Below, one piece after another: positions 1-10,860 of a stretch of DNA of 64,000 bases. This stretch comes from Calothrix sp. NIES-2100 (lineage in GTDB: Bacteria; Cyanobacteriota; Cyanobacteriia; Cyanobacteriales; Nostocaceae): assembly GCF_002368195.1 (NCBI RefSeq), contig NZ_AP018178.1, forward strand, positions 7,142,645 through 7,206,644. The letters run 5' to 3'. The notes under the pieces were generated by a model. The model saw nothing but the letters and a program-made list of their open reading frames with translations, made no database searches and had not been told where the DNA came from. A program made the position numbers and the translations under genes. Within the stretch, counting starts at the first letter, position 1. Every line of letters starts with the position of its first letter.

Positions 1-2
1 AT

Positions 3-257
3 GGAATTTTCGGCTTTACTTGCTTGATTACTGCACTAGGCACAACTCTCTGGAACTTTTGGAACATCGCTATGCAAGGAAATAAATTAGCTCAGGGAGC
101 TTTTGCCAGCTTTCTAGCATTGTGTCTATTAATTGAAGGTCTACCATTAAGTTGGATGTGTATTTATTTCTGGTTTTATTTCCTTTGGTTAGGGGTGATT
201 TTGTTTGAACATCAATTAAAACGTCCACCAATTTCTAGATGGCAACAACTGATATAA
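3..257 (+). CDS. C-terminal fragment of a polytopic membrane protein, possibly O-antigen polymerase/ligase
   Basis: The frame is open from the window edge, so this is the 3' end of a longer gene; the internal ATG at 24 is not a credible start. The visible 84 residues hold two or three strongly hydrophobic stretches rich in Phe, Trp, Leu and Tyr and end in a short basic tail. This fits the last membrane helices of a Wzy/O-antigen ligase-type protein. The following acyltransferase and glycosyltransferase genes lie on the same strand and support a polysaccharide role, but the fragment has no diagnostic motif, so the family is an inference from context. Confidence 0.5.
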   Translation, partial: GIFGFTCLITALGTTLWNFWNIAMQGNKLAQGAFASFLALCLLIEGLPLSWMCIYFWFYFLWLGVILFEHQLKRPPISRWQQLI

Positions 258-440
258 TAGTCATATTATATCGCCTTTACGCTGAAAATTCAAAGTCTCT
301 CTCCTTGTATTAGAGATATTGAGAGAGGTTTTCCAGATAACTTGAAAAGTCTGATAAGCAATAGGCAAAAATTAACATGAATGGTAGTAGATAAAGTTTA
401 AATTTACAGATTTTTTGCAAATAACCGGATATATATATAT

Positions 441-1025
441 ATGAATAAAAATAAACATCCACTATTACTCAAACTAGCAAAATATTACTTTGCAATTAAG
501 CAGTTTTATTACCAATGGCGGTATCCCAATTTAACCTTAGAACCAGGAGTTTTAATTAAAGGAAAATTGATTATTTCCGGCGATGTCAAAGTGAAAATTG
601 GCGCGGGAACTCGGATCGGGATGAACGTAAAAATTTACGGTTCTGGTGACGTAACAATTGGCAGAAATACCCTACTTAATGGTTGTTGGATTGGCTCTGT
701 ACGCTCAATTCAAATTGGTGATGAATGTCTCATTTCCGATTGTTTTTTGCAAGATTCCGACTATCACAACCTGGAACCACATCTGCGTTTTGCTCCTCCC
801 GGCCCAAAAGTATCAGCGCCCATAGTCATTGAGCGTAACGTTTGGATTGGAGCCAGAGCAACTATCATGAAAGGTGTCCACATTGGTCAAGATAGCGTTA
901 TTGGATTAGGAAGCATTATTCGCCAACCAGTTCCTGCTGGAGTTGTCGTAATTGGAAATCCCCAACAAATTGTCAAAAACCTCTATAAAGATGCAGATAA
1001 AAAAGTCAATTTATCGCCTGTGTAG
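441..1025 (+). CDS. Hexapeptide-repeat acyltransferase (left-handed beta-helix)
   Basis: The 194-residue protein has isoleucine-rich hexapeptide repeats from about residue 35 to 175 (for example IGAGTRIG, IGRNTLL, IGARATIM, IGQDSVIG), the signature of trimeric left-handed beta-helix acyltransferases. A His in the QDSDYHNL loop (about residue 112) is the likely catalytic base. Relatives such as WbbJ and maltose O-acetyltransferase move acetyl groups from acetyl-CoA onto sugars, so the probable role is O-acetylation of an exported polysaccharide. It lies between the upstream membrane protein and a GT4 gene on the same strand. The start codon is formed by the last AT of an (AT)7 tract followed by G. 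No strong Shine-Dalgarno is visible. Confidence 0.85.
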   Translation: MNKNKHPLLLKLAKYYFAIKQFYYQWRYPNLTLEPGVLIKGKLIISGDVKVKIGAGTRIGMNVKIYGSGDVTIGRNTLLNGCWIGSVRSIQIGDECLISDCFLQDSDYHNLEPHLRFAPPGPKVSAPIVIERNVWIGARATIMKGVHIGQDSVIGLGSIIRQPVPAGVVVIGNPQQIVKNLYKDADKKVNLSPV

Positions 1026-1107
1026 TTAAAGTATTTAACTAACCTCATAACCCCCTCTATAGTAATCCTTGTACGTCCTACAAATATCTTTCCTCCTTGC
1101 CTTCCCG

Positions 1108-1146
1108 AAGTTCTGAGCGTCGGAAGTCGGCGTTCAGACTTTTTTC
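1108..1146 (+). terminator. Possible Rho-independent terminator after the acyltransferase
   Basis: An imperfect GC-rich hairpin (AGTTCTGAGCG paired with CGTTCAGACT) is followed by a run of six T. It lies about 80 nt after the acyltransferase stop. The stem contains mismatches, so this is a moderate call. Confidence 0.4.
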
Positions 1147-1264
1147 TTTGTCCCCTTTCTCATTTTTGATTCAGATATCAAATAGGATTTCTATATTTCT
1201 TATATCTCCACGTCCCTTGCGTCTGTGCGGTTTGTTTCTCTAAATAATTTAAGGTAGGTCTTTA

Positions 1265-2449
1265 ATGAAAGTCGGTTATCTTTCGGATAATTATCTCTAC
1301 AAACGCAACATTATTAATATTGTCGAAAATGTCGAATATCAAAAAGTTAATAATTTATTTGCTCTAACTTATCCCGCAATTAAATCCATCAATAAACTGG
1401 CGAGAAAAAATCTTTTACCCTTCAACGATTTAATTTATCAATTCACAGATTTAAATTTAAATAAAGTCGATATTCTCCACTTCTTTAATACCATCAGCTA
1501 CGGTAAAACCCCTTGGATAACGACATTTGAAACAATTTTACCTCGATTAGATCGCACCCTCTCCTGTCATCAAGGTTCTAGACCAGATTTTTCTCAACTT
1601 TCCAATTATAAAAATGTCAAAAATGCTTTAGAGGCAATGGCTAGCCACTCATGTAAACATCTAATTGCCATGTCTCATTGTAATGCCAATATGCAGAGAA
1701 TTCTGTTAAAGGATTTTCCCGAATATCAAAAAGCTATTGAACCTAAAATAACAGTTTTGCATCCCCCACAGCCATTACTTGTTTCATCCTATGCTGAGAA
1801 AAATATTACTTTAGATGGCAAAATTAAATTTATTCTCGTTGGCGCTTCTTTTTTCCGAAAAGGAGGTATGGAAGTAGTCGAAACATTCAGCAGATTGAAG
1901 AGAGAATATAACTATGATTTAGAATTAACACTCATCTCTTCACTCCGCTTAGATGATTATGCCACTAAAGAAACCGAAGATGATATTCAAAAAGCGAAAA
2001 TATTAATTCAACAAAATCTCGATTGGATTAATTATTATGAGCAGCTTCCCAATAAAGAAGTTCTAGAATTAACAAAGCAGTGTCATGTTGGACTACTACC
2101 AACCTATGCAGATACCTACGGTTTTTCTGTTCTAGAATTTCAAGCTGCTGGCTGTCCTGTGATTACAACCAATATTAGAGCATTACCAGAAGTTAACGAC
2201 AATGATAGAGGATGGATCATTGAAGTTCCCACAAATTATTTAGGTGAAGCTATCTACACAACCCCACAACAGCGACTGGAAATTAGTTCCGCCATCAAAT
2301 TAGGACTTGAGCGTGTAATACATGAAATCTTCGCCAATCGAGATACTTTAATTGACAAATCGAATCGCTCAATTCAAGGAATTAAGGACAATCATTCGCT
2401 CAGCAAGTATGCAAATAAAATGAAAGAAATATATTTGCAAGCAGTATAG
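1265..2449 (+). CDS. Glycosyltransferase family 4 protein
   Basis: The 394-residue protein has the GT-B, GT4 layout. A C-terminal donor domain begins near IKFILVGASFFRKGG (about residue 188), and the E-x7-E-like stretch YGFSVLEFQAAGCPVI sits near residue 296. The N-terminal acceptor half is divergent and gives no substrate clue. GT4 enzymes transfer sugars from nucleotide-sugar donors with retention of configuration, usually at the cytoplasmic face. Its place after an acyltransferase suggests work on a surface polysaccharide. The start ATG follows AAGGTAGG with slightly long spacing. Confidence 0.85.
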   Translation: MKVGYLSDNYLYKRNIINIVENVEYQKVNNLFALTYPAIKSINKLARKNLLPFNDLIYQFTDLNLNKVDILHFFNTISYGKTPWITTFETILPRLDRTLSCHQGSRPDFSQLSNYKNVKNALEAMASHSCKHLIAMSHCNANMQRILLKDFPEYQKAIEPKITVLHPPQPLLVSSYAEKNITLDGKIKFILVGASFFRKGGMEVVETFSRLKREYNYDLELTLISSLRLDDYATKETEDDIQKAKILIQQNLDWINYYEQLPNKEVLELTKQCHVGLLPTYADTYGFSVLEFQAAGCPVITTNIRALPEVNDNDRGWIIEVPTNYLGEAIYTTPQQRLEISSAIKLGLERVIHEIFANRDTLIDKSNRSIQGIKDNHSLSKYANKMKEIYLQAV

Positions 2450-3116
2450 TAGCAACTTAAAAACATAATTCAATAGATGCATTTGTAGGGGCTGGATTTT
2501 CCTGTCCCTACAAATTTTTGCATGAGTAGAGAATAAGTCAGGACTTACGTAACTGGCACAGCGCGATCGCCCTTTGATAGTACAAGAGTATTATCGAAAG
2601 TTAATTTTGGTGATTGGCTCTTAAAACTATTGATCAGTATAAATATTTTTTGCAAAGAAATATTTTAGACATCATCCGACTTTTCCAACTTTAAGATCCG
2701 ACTTTTCCGACTGGCGCACAGGGATGAAATGAGAGTAACTTTGAATACTAACACCCAATAACACACTTACCTGCAAGGGGGAATTCAAAATATTGACTTT
2801 TATTGCTCTATTTACCCAAACAACGCTGTAAATCCTCATAAATACAATGTTTCAGCCTATCCTGTGTTTGATACGTGAGTGGGTTTTTATATTCTAGATG
2901 GCTAAAATCCAATTTCAATCAAATTTATTAGATTCTTGAGTTCTCATAACCAGCGTGTCATTCGGGACATAGGTCTTAATTTGTAGCAGCATTTTCATCA
3001 ATGTAATTGCTCTTTGATTTGAGCGGTATCATTTTGCCTCCCTACTCATTTTCACTGTAGGGACTAACTTGTTGTGACTATTACCGTAATTTACTTAACC
3101 AAATTGTACTTCAACT
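2450..3116. other. Long intergenic region upstream of the RTX gene
   Basis: No convincing gene is seen. The region holds a 10-bp inverted repeat (2481-2490 with 2506-2515), a HIP1-like GCGATCGC near 2563, and AT-rich DNA leading to the RTX start. The 5' untranslated region and promoter of the giant RTX gene probably lie here, but I cannot assign a clear -35/-10 pair. Confidence 0.4.
2478..2522. repeat. Small palindromic repeat
   Basis: ATTTGTAGGG pairs perfectly with CCCTACAAAT around a 15-nt loop, with further partial pairing outside (TGC/GCA). It resembles the 'TGTAGGGGC...' dispersed hairpins seen elsewhere in this window. It could also work as a terminator for the GT4 gene, because the right arm is followed by TTTTT. 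Confidence 0.5.
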
Positions 3117-6100
3117 ATGGCAAACTACACTTTCAGTAACACAAGCGTCATCACCATAAACGACGCTACAGCAAACGGACCTACAGCAGCTTCACTTTAC
3201 CCAGCTGCTATTAGTGTCTCAGGTACTACAGGTGTGATAACTGGGATACAGGTGAAAATTAACGGTTTAAATCATCAGTACGCAGACGATATTGATATCT
3301 TACTGGTTGGTCCAAATGGTCAAAAAGTTTTGTTGATGTCTGATGCAGGTGGAGATTTTTCACTGACCAATATCAATTTAACATTTAGCGATTCAGCTAC
3401 CAGTTTATTAGCAGATAATACACAAATAACATCGTCTGGTACATATAAACCAACTGATTATCAGTCTGGTGATTCTTTTCCCTCCTCAGCACCATCAGGC
3501 CCCTATGGGACTTCCCTTTCTGCCTTCAACAATGCAACTGCCAACGGTACTTGGCAACTTTTTGTTGTTGATGACCTAGGCGGTGGTACAGGCACCATTA
3601 GCAGTGGGTGGAGTCTAGATATTACAACTGCCCAGCCTCAGCCTGTTCAGTTTAATGTCTCCTCATTATTCAATGCTGATGGAATTGTCAACCGTAGTAA
3701 CGGTGTCACAGACTCCTCCCAGAATGCTTTAGATGGCTCAACTACACTGATCACCCAATCCTATGCGACTTCAGCAGGGGGTAGTAATGGCAATGGTCTA
3801 CCGGATAATGGCTTTTTCGCCGCTAATGCCTACCATCCAGATATACAACTTAATTATACCAACAGTAATGACGGTAATAATGTCAGGCTTCTCAACTCCA
3901 GCAATCCGAGTTTCACAATATCAGTACCGCAGACTAAATACTCCGAAGTCCACCTATTTGCTTTTAGCACAAATGAATATAACAATGCAAATTCTATCAA
4001 TGTCAAACTTAATTATACCGATGGCTCATTTACCCAAGTTAACACCAACGTTCCTGACTGGTTTTATAATATTAATGAAACACCAGACTTATACTATCTG
4101 ATTGATGGATTAGACCGTGCTAATTTTTACAGCGGCAGCCCATCATTTGAAAACACTGATAGTGCTGCGGTATTTGGTTTGCGCTTCACTTCCGATTCGA
4201 CAAAAACCTTACAAAGCATTCAGGTTACCCAAACTTCAACTTCACAGGCTAATTTAGTTTTCTTAGGCTCAACAGGCGTGCCTGTTTCTTCGTATACACC
4301 CCCCAGTAATACACCCCCCAGCCTAGCCAACCCTATTCCAGATACAGCTGCCACAGAAGATACTCCCTTCAGTTTCACAGTTACAAGCAATGCCTTCACC
4401 GATGCTGACGGCAACACCCTCACCTACAGTGCCACACAGAGCAATGGTTCTGCCTTACCTAGTTGGCTAACTTTTAATTCTACTACTCGCACCTTCAGTG
4501 GCACTCCTACCAATAGCGATGTTGCCACAATCAGCGTCCGAGTCACAGCCAGTGATGGGCAAGCAACCGCAACAGATGACTTTAACATCACCGTCAATAA
4601 TGTCAACGATGCTCCCACAGCCACCAACTTAAGTACAGCCGAAACCTACACCGAAGATACACTCCTAAATTTTACGGATATTGTTGTCACAGATGTAGAC
4701 AGTGCCAACATCATAGCTACCCTGACATTATCGAACCCAGCCGCAGGTAGTTTTAATATTGCCACTTCTGGTACAGTCACATCCACCTATAACGCTGCTA
4801 CAGGAGTATGGACAGCTAGTGGTGCAACAGCAAATGTCAACGCCCTCCTAGCCGGATTAACCTTCACCCCCGCCGCCAACTTCAACAGCAACTTCACCAT
4901 TGCTACTAGTATTTCTGATGGTGTAGCCCCAGCTATTACAGGGACTAAAACCATTACAGGTGTACCCGTTAATGATCCAGTCACAGGCAGTCCTACTGCC
5001 ACCCTAGCAGCTGGAACAGAAGACACAGCATATACAATTACTGCGGCTTCTCTGTTACAAGGCTTTGCTGATGCAGATGGCAATACTCTCAGTGTCACAG
5101 GATTAACAGCCACCAATGGGGCTGTAGTCAATAATAACAACGGCACATATACCTTTACACCGAATGCCAATTACAACGGTACTGTCACCTTCACCTATTC
5201 AGTCACAGATGGTAATGGTAGTACCTTAAGCGGACAAACTCGCAGTTTTGCCTTAAGCGCAGTCAATGATGCCCCAGTCCTGACAGTACCTGCATCCCAA
5301 ACTGTCAATGAAGACACCAACTTCACCCTCACAGGTATCAGCATTGCCGATGTCGATGCTCTTAGCAGTCCCTTACAAGTCACCCTGAGTGCCAACAACG
5401 GTAAACTTACCTTTGGCAACACTACCGGACTCACATTTACCAGTGGTGGCAATAACAGCAACACCATGACCTTTACCGGGTCACTCACTGATATCACTAA
5501 TGCCCTGAATAACCTGGTTTATCGCAGTAACCTCAACTATAGTGGCGCAGACACTATTACCCTTGCTGTCAACGACCAAGGCAATACAGGTACAGGTGAA
5601 CCTTTAAGCGATACTAAAACTATTGCAGTTCAGGTAAATGTCGTTAACCAAACCTTAAGCGCTACCACAGCAACAGATACCATTAATATTGGTAGCGGCA
5701 ACGACACTATCAACGCTACTTTTGAACAATTACAGCAAAACGACCAAATCAATGTAGGTTTGGGCATTGATACCCTGATTCTTCAAGGTGGAATTTCATC
5801 AAACACCATCACCATCAATCTGAATAATGCTACTAATCAAGTTCAGAACATCACTGGAACCACACTGTTAAACTTTGAAAAATTTGACTTTAGTAGTTTT
5901 GCCGGCATTACCCAATTTACTGGCGGTACAGGTAATGACTATATCAAGGCAGGTCTAGGTAATGACAGTTTAGTTGGTGGTAGTGGTGATGATTACCTGA
6001 ATGGTGGTGCAGGTAACGACACCCTTAATGGTGGTACGGGGAATGACACCATGTTAGGTGGCGTTGGTAACGATAGTTACACCGTTGATAACATCGGTGA

Positions 6101-7955
6101 TGTGGTCACAGAAAATGGCAACGAAGGTACAGATATAGTATCTGCCAGTATAAACTATACCCTGACAGACAACCTAGAAAACCTCACCCTGACTGGTACT
6201 GCGATCGCTGGTACTGGTAACAGTCTCGATAACATCATCACAGGTAATAGCGCTAACAATATCCTTAATGGTGGGGCTGGCAATGACACCCTTAATGGGA
6301 GTACGGGGAATGACACCATGTTAGGTGGTGCAGGCAATGATTCGTACTCTGTTGATAACATCGGTGATGTAGTCACAGAAAATGCCAATGAAGGTATAGA
6401 TATAGTATCTGCCACTATCAACTATACCCTGACAGACAACCTAGAAAACCTCACCCTTACTGGTACTGCTATCACTGGTACTGGTAACGCTCTCGATAAC
6501 ACAATCACGGGTAATGCAGGTAACAATATCCTCAATGCTGGGGATGGTAATGATACCCTAAATGGTGGTGTAGGCACTGATATAATGTCTGGTGGTGCAG
6601 GTAATGACTTGTACTATGTTGATAATACAGGTGATGTGGTCACAGAAAATGCCAATGAAGGTACAGATACAGTATCTGCCAGCATCACCTACACCCTGAC
6701 AGGCAACGTCGAAAACCTTACCCTGACTGGTACTACTGTGATCGATGGTACTGGTAACAGTCTTGATAACATCATCACAGGCAATGGCGGTAAAAATATC
6801 CTCAATGCTGGAGATGGCAATGACACCCTGAATGGTGGTGCGGGTGCAGACACGATGTTAGGTGGTACTGGTAATGATAGTTACATAGTCGATATTATTG
6901 GTGATGTGGTCACAGAAAATGCTAATGAAGGTACAGATACAGTATCCGCCAGCATCACCTACACCCTGACAGACAACGTCGAAAATCTGATTCTCACAGG
7001 TACGACTGTAATCAACGGCACTGGTAATAGTCTTGATAACAGTCTCACAGGCAATACTGCTAACAACACCCTAGACGGTGGTGTGGGGGCAGATACCATG
7101 TCTGGTGGTGCTGGTAACGATACTTACATTGTCGATAACATCGGCGATGTCATCAGCGAAAATGCCAATGAAGGTACAGATACAGTCTCTGCGGCTATTG
7201 ACTACACCCTCAGCGCTAATGTTGAGAATCTAACTTTGACAGGTAGTGCGATCGCAGGCACTGGTAATACTCTCAATAACACCATCACTGGTAATGCTGG
7301 CGACAATATTATCGATGGTGGCGCTGGCAATGATAGTATGTCCGGTGGCGCTGGTAATGATACTTACATTGTTGATAGCACGGGTGATGTAATCACCGAA
7401 GCTGCTAGTGCTGGTACAGATACCGTAGCTGCCAGCATCAACTATACCTTAGCCGCCAACTTAGAAAATCTCATCCTCACTGGCACTGCTGTTAGTGGTA
7501 CTGGTAATACTGTCAATAACAGCATTACAGGTAATAGTGCAGACAATATTATCAATGGTGGTACGGGTGCAGACACGATGTTAGGTGGTGCAGGCAATGA
7601 CTTGTACTATGTTGAGATTGCAGGTGATGTCATCAGTGAAAATGCTAATGAAGGTACAGATACAGTATCCGCCAGCATCACCTATACCCTGACAGACAAC
7701 GTCGAAAATCTGATTCTCACGGGTACAACTGCGATCAACGGTACTGGTAATAGTCTGGCTAACAGTCTCACAGGCAATACTGCTAACAACACCCTAGACG
7801 GTGGTGTGGGGGCAGATACCATGTCTGGTGGTGCTGGTAACGATACTTACATTGTCGATAACATCGGCGATGTCATCAGCGAAAATGCCAATGAAGGTAC
7901 AGATACAGTCTCTGCGGCTATTAGCTACACCCTCAGCGCTAATGTGAGAATCTAA
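3117..7955 (+). CDS. Giant RTX-type surface/secreted protein, 5' part (frameshifted)
   Basis: The 1612-residue product starts with a proprotein-convertase P-like beta-sandwich (about 1-170), then a jelly-roll-like region (about 178-405). After that come a putative-Ig/cadherin-like module (about 410-497, starting NTPPSLANPIPD, ending NNVNDAP) and two or three further VxNDAP-type modules to about 850. RTX units begin near residue 930, with nonapeptides such as GGAGNDTLNGG. Each unit of about 85-95 residues ends in a YTLTDNxENLTLTG stretch. There is no N-terminal signal peptide, which fits type I secretion. The frame ends prematurely (VRI-stop) because a duplicated segment lacks 112 nt; the rest is encoded in the next entry. 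The intact protein would be about 2650-2700 residues. A role as adhesin or envelope matrix protein is inferred. Confidence 0.85.
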   Translation: MANYTFSNTSVITINDATANGPTAASLYPAAISVSGTTGVITGIQVKINGLNHQYADDIDILLVGPNGQKVLLMSDAGGDFSLTNINLTFSDSATSLLADNTQITSSGTYKPTDYQSGDSFPSSAPSGPYGTSLSAFNNATANGTWQLFVVDDLGGGTGTISSGWSLDITTAQPQPVQFNVSSLFNADGIVNRSNGVTDSSQNALDGSTTLITQSYATSAGGSNGNGLPDNGFFAANAYHPDIQLNYTNSNDGNNVRLLNSSNPSFTISVPQTKYSEVHLFAFSTNEYNNANSINVKLNYTDGSFTQVNTNVPDWFYNINETPDLYYLIDGLDRANFYSGSPSFENTDSAAVFGLRFTSDSTKTLQSIQVTQTSTSQANLVFLGSTGVPVSSYTPPSNTPPSLANPIPDTAATEDTPFSFTVTSNAFTDADGNTLTYSATQSNGSALPSWLTFNSTTRTFSGTPTNSDVATISVRVTASDGQATATDDFNITVNNVNDAPTATNLSTAETYTEDTLLNFTDIVVTDVDSANIIATLTLSNPAAGSFNIATSGTVTSTYNAATGVWTASGATANVNALLAGLTFTPAANFNSNFTIATSISDGVAPAITGTKTITGVPVNDPVTGSPTATLAAGTEDTAYTITAASLLQGFADADGNTLSVTGLTATNGAVVNNNNGTYTFTPNANYNGTVTFTYSVTDGNGSTLSGQTRSFALSAVNDAPVLTVPASQTVNEDTNFTLTGISIADVDALSSPLQVTLSANNGKLTFGNTTGLTFTSGGNNSNTMTFTGSLTDITNALNNLVYRSNLNYSGADTITLAVNDQGNTGTGEPLSDTKTIAVQVNVVNQTLSATTATDTINIGSGNDTINATFEQLQQNDQINVGLGIDTLILQGGISSNTITINLNNATNQVQNITGTTLLNFEKFDFSSFAGITQFTGGTGNDYIKAGLGNDSLVGGSGDDYLNGGAGNDTLNGGTGNDTMLGGVGNDSYTVDNIGDVVTENGNEGTDIVSASINYTLTDNLENLTLTGTAIAGTGNSLDNIITGNSANNILNGGAGNDTLNGSTGNDTMLGGAGNDSYSVDNIGDVVTENANEGIDIVSATINYTLTDNLENLTLTGTAITGTGNALDNTITGNAGNNILNAGDGNDTLNGGVGTDIMSGGAGNDLYYVDNTGDVVTENANEGTDTVSASITYTLTGNVENLTLTGTTVIDGTGNSLDNIITGNGGKNILNAGDGNDTLNGGAGADTMLGGTGNDSYIVDIIGDVVTENANEGTDTVSASITYTLTDNVENLILTGTTVINGTGNSLDNSLTGNTANNTLDGGVGADTMSGGAGNDTYIVDNIGDVISENANEGTDTVSAAIDYTLSANVENLTLTGSAIAGTGNTLNNTITGNAGDNIIDGGAGNDSMSGGAGNDTYIVDSTGDVITEAASAGTDTVAASINYTLAANLENLILTGTAVSGTGNTVNNSITGNSADNIINGGTGADTMLGGAGNDLYYVEIAGDVISENANEGTDTVSASITYTLTDNVENLILTGTTAINGTGNSLANSLTGNTANNTLDGGVGADTMSGGAGNDTYIVDNIGDVISENANEGTDTVSAAISYTLSANVRI

Positions 7956-10860
7956 CTTTGACAGGTAGTGCGATCGCAGGCACTGGTAATACGGGTGATG
8001 TAATCACCGAAGCTGCTAGTGCTGGTACAGATACCGTAGCTGCCAGCATCAACTATACCTTAGCCGCCAACTTAGAAAATCTCATCCTCACTGGCACTGC
8101 TGTTAGTGGTACTGGTAATACTGTCAATAACAGCATTACAGGTAATAGTGCAGACAATATTATCAATGGTGGTACGGGTGCAGACACGATGTTAGGTGGT
8201 GCAGGCAATGACTTGTACTATGTTGATAATACAGGTGATGTGGTCACAGAAAATGCTAATGAAGGTACAGATACAGTATCCGCCAGCATCTCCTACACCC
8301 TGACAGACAACGTCGAAAATCTGATTCTCACAGGTACGACTGCGATCAACGGTACTGGTAATAGTCTGGCTAACAGTCTCACAGGCAATACTGCTAACAA
8401 CACCCTAGACGGTGGTGTGGGGGCAGATACCATGTCTGGTGGTGCTGGTAATGATACTTACATTGTCGATCATATCGGCGATGTCATCAGCGAAAATGCC
8501 AATGAAGGTACAGATACAGTATCTGCCAACATCAGCTATACCCTAACAGATAACGTCGAAAATCTCATTCTCACTGGCACCGCTGCGATCAACGGTACTG
8601 GTAATACTCTCAATAACACCATTACTGGTAATGCTGGCGACAATATTATCGATGGTGCTGCTGGCAATGACACAATGGTTGGTGGTGCTGGTAATGATAC
8701 TTACATCGTTGATAGCGCCCTTGATGTAGTCACCGAAGCTGCCAGTGCAGGTACAGATACAGTCGCTGCCAGCATCAACTATACCTTAGCAACCAACTTA
8801 GAAAATCTCATCCTCTCAGGTTCTGGTAGTCTAAACGGTACTGGTAATACGCTCAATAACAGCATCATTGGTAATAGCGGCAATAACGCTATCGATGGTG
8901 GTACGGGTGCAGACACGATGTCTGGTGGTACTGGCAACGACAGTTACACTGTTGATAATGCAGGTGATGTTGTCAACGAAAATGTCTTTTCGGGAACAGA
9001 TACAGTTTCTGCTAGCATCAACTATACTCTGACGGCTAATGTTGAAAATCTCACCCTGACTGGTACTGCCATCACTGCTACTGGCAACGATTTGAATAAC
9101 ACTATCACAGGAAACAGCAGCAATAACATCCTTAATGGTGGGGTTGGTAATGACATCCTCAACGGTGTTGTCGGTGCTGATACTATGTCTGGTGGTGCTG
9201 GTAATGACCTTTACTATGTTGATAATGCAGGCGATGTTGTCAGCGAAAATGCCAATGAAGGTATAGATACAGTTACTTCAACCATCAGCTACACCTTGAC
9301 AGCCAATGTTGAAAACCTCACCCTGACTGGTACGACGGCGATCAACGGTACAGGTAACGTCAGCGATAACAGTATCACAGGGAACAGTGCCAATAACATC
9401 CTCAATGGTGGAGATGGCAATGACACCCTCAATGGTGGCGCTGGCAATGATAACCTCAATGGTGGTGCTGGGAATGATAACCTCAATGGTGGCGCTGGTG
9501 ATGATAGTTACACAGTTGATGATGCAGGTGATGTCATCAAGGAAAATATCAATGAAGGAACAGACACAGTTTCTTCCAGCATCAGCTATATCTTGACAGC
9601 TAACGTAGAAAATCTCATCCTCACTGGCGCGGCTATCAGTGGTACTGGCAACAGTGTTGATAACTCGATCACAGGTACTAGCGCTAATAATACCCTCAAT
9701 GGTGAGGATGGTAATGACACCCTCAATGGTGGTCTAGGTGCAGATACCATGTCTGGAGGCACTGGTGATGATATTTACTATGTTGATCACACAGGTGATG
9801 TGATCAATGAAAATGCCGATGCTGGCTCAGATACGGTGTTTACTACCATCAACTACACCTTGACAGACAACATAGAAAATCTCATCCTCACTGGTACGGC
9901 TCTCAGTGGTACAGGTAACAGTGTTGATAATTTCATCACAGGTACTAGCGCTAATAATACCCTCAATGGTGGTACTGGTAATGATGTCATGCTTGGTGGC
10001 GCTGGTAACGACAGTTACTATGTTGATAATGTAGGTGATGTTGTCAGTGAAAATTTTGCTGAAGGAACTGACATTATCTATTCTTCTTCTAATAACTACA
10101 CTTTGTCAGCTAACGTTGAAAACCTCACCCTCATTGCTACTGGTCTCAATGGTACTGGTAACAATTTGAATAACTTGATCACAGGCAATAGCGCCAATAA
10201 TAACCTCACTGGTGGTGGTGGCAATGACATCCTTGATGGTGGTTTGGGTGCAGACAGTCTGTCTGGTAATGCTGGGAATGACATTTACTATGTCGATCAG
10301 CCCGGCGATGTCGTCAGTGAAAATGTTAATGAGGGAATAGACAGTGTTTACTCTACCATTAACTACACTTTGACAAATAACGTTGAAAATCTTACTCTTT
10401 CTGGTTCTGCTATTAGCGGTACTGGTAACAGTGTCAATAACTTCATTACAGGTAATGTTGGTGACAACATCCTCAATGGTGAAGCTGGGAATGACATTCT
10501 CAATGGCGGGGATGGCGATGATACCCTCAATGGTGGGGATGGCGTAGACACTTTGTTTGGCGGGTTTGGTGATGACTTTTATTACGTTGATAACGTTGGT
10601 GATGTTGTCAATGAAAATGTTAGTGAAGGTACAGATACCATTGAAGCAAGTGTAGACTACACCTTGACAGAAAATGTTGAAAATCTCACTCTGAGTGGTA
10701 CTACTGCTATTAACGCTACAGGTAATAATGCTGATAACATTATCATCGGTAATAGTGGTGACAATAGCTTATTTGGTCAAGATGGCAATGACATACTCGT
10801 TGGTGGGGATGGCAATGACATACTCGTTGGTGGTCTGGGTGCAGATTTGTTTGTTTTCAA
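5935..10860 (+). repeat. Coding tandem repeat array of about 19 RTX units
   Basis: Units of roughly 255-280 bp repeat in tandem. Each encodes one or more GGxGNDxL nonapeptides, a (Y/S)xVDNxGDVVxENxNEGTD segment and a YTLTxNxENLxLTG segment. Counting the ENL(T/I)L segments gives about 19 copies across both frames. Several copies are nearly identical at the DNA level, which points to recent expansion. Confidence 0.8.
7038..8371 (+). repeat. Recent 723-bp tandem duplication, second copy 112 nt short
   Basis: The segment starting AACAGTCTCACAGG at 7038 recurs at 7761, an offset of 723 nt (241 codons). The same start recurs again at 8372, only 611 nt later. Compared with the first copy, the second lacks one T (GCTAATGTTGAG became GCTAATGTGAG near 7943). 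It also lacks 111 nt, corresponding to first-copy positions of about 7271-7381, joined at about 7992. The loss of one T shifts the frame and creates the stop at 7953-7955. Confidence 0.85.

Noticed and set aside
4220..6421. Several minus-strand frames of 60-130 codons inside the RTX gene
   Set aside because: They are Val/Leu/Pro-rich reverse translations of the repeat-rich coding strand, with no starts or motifs.
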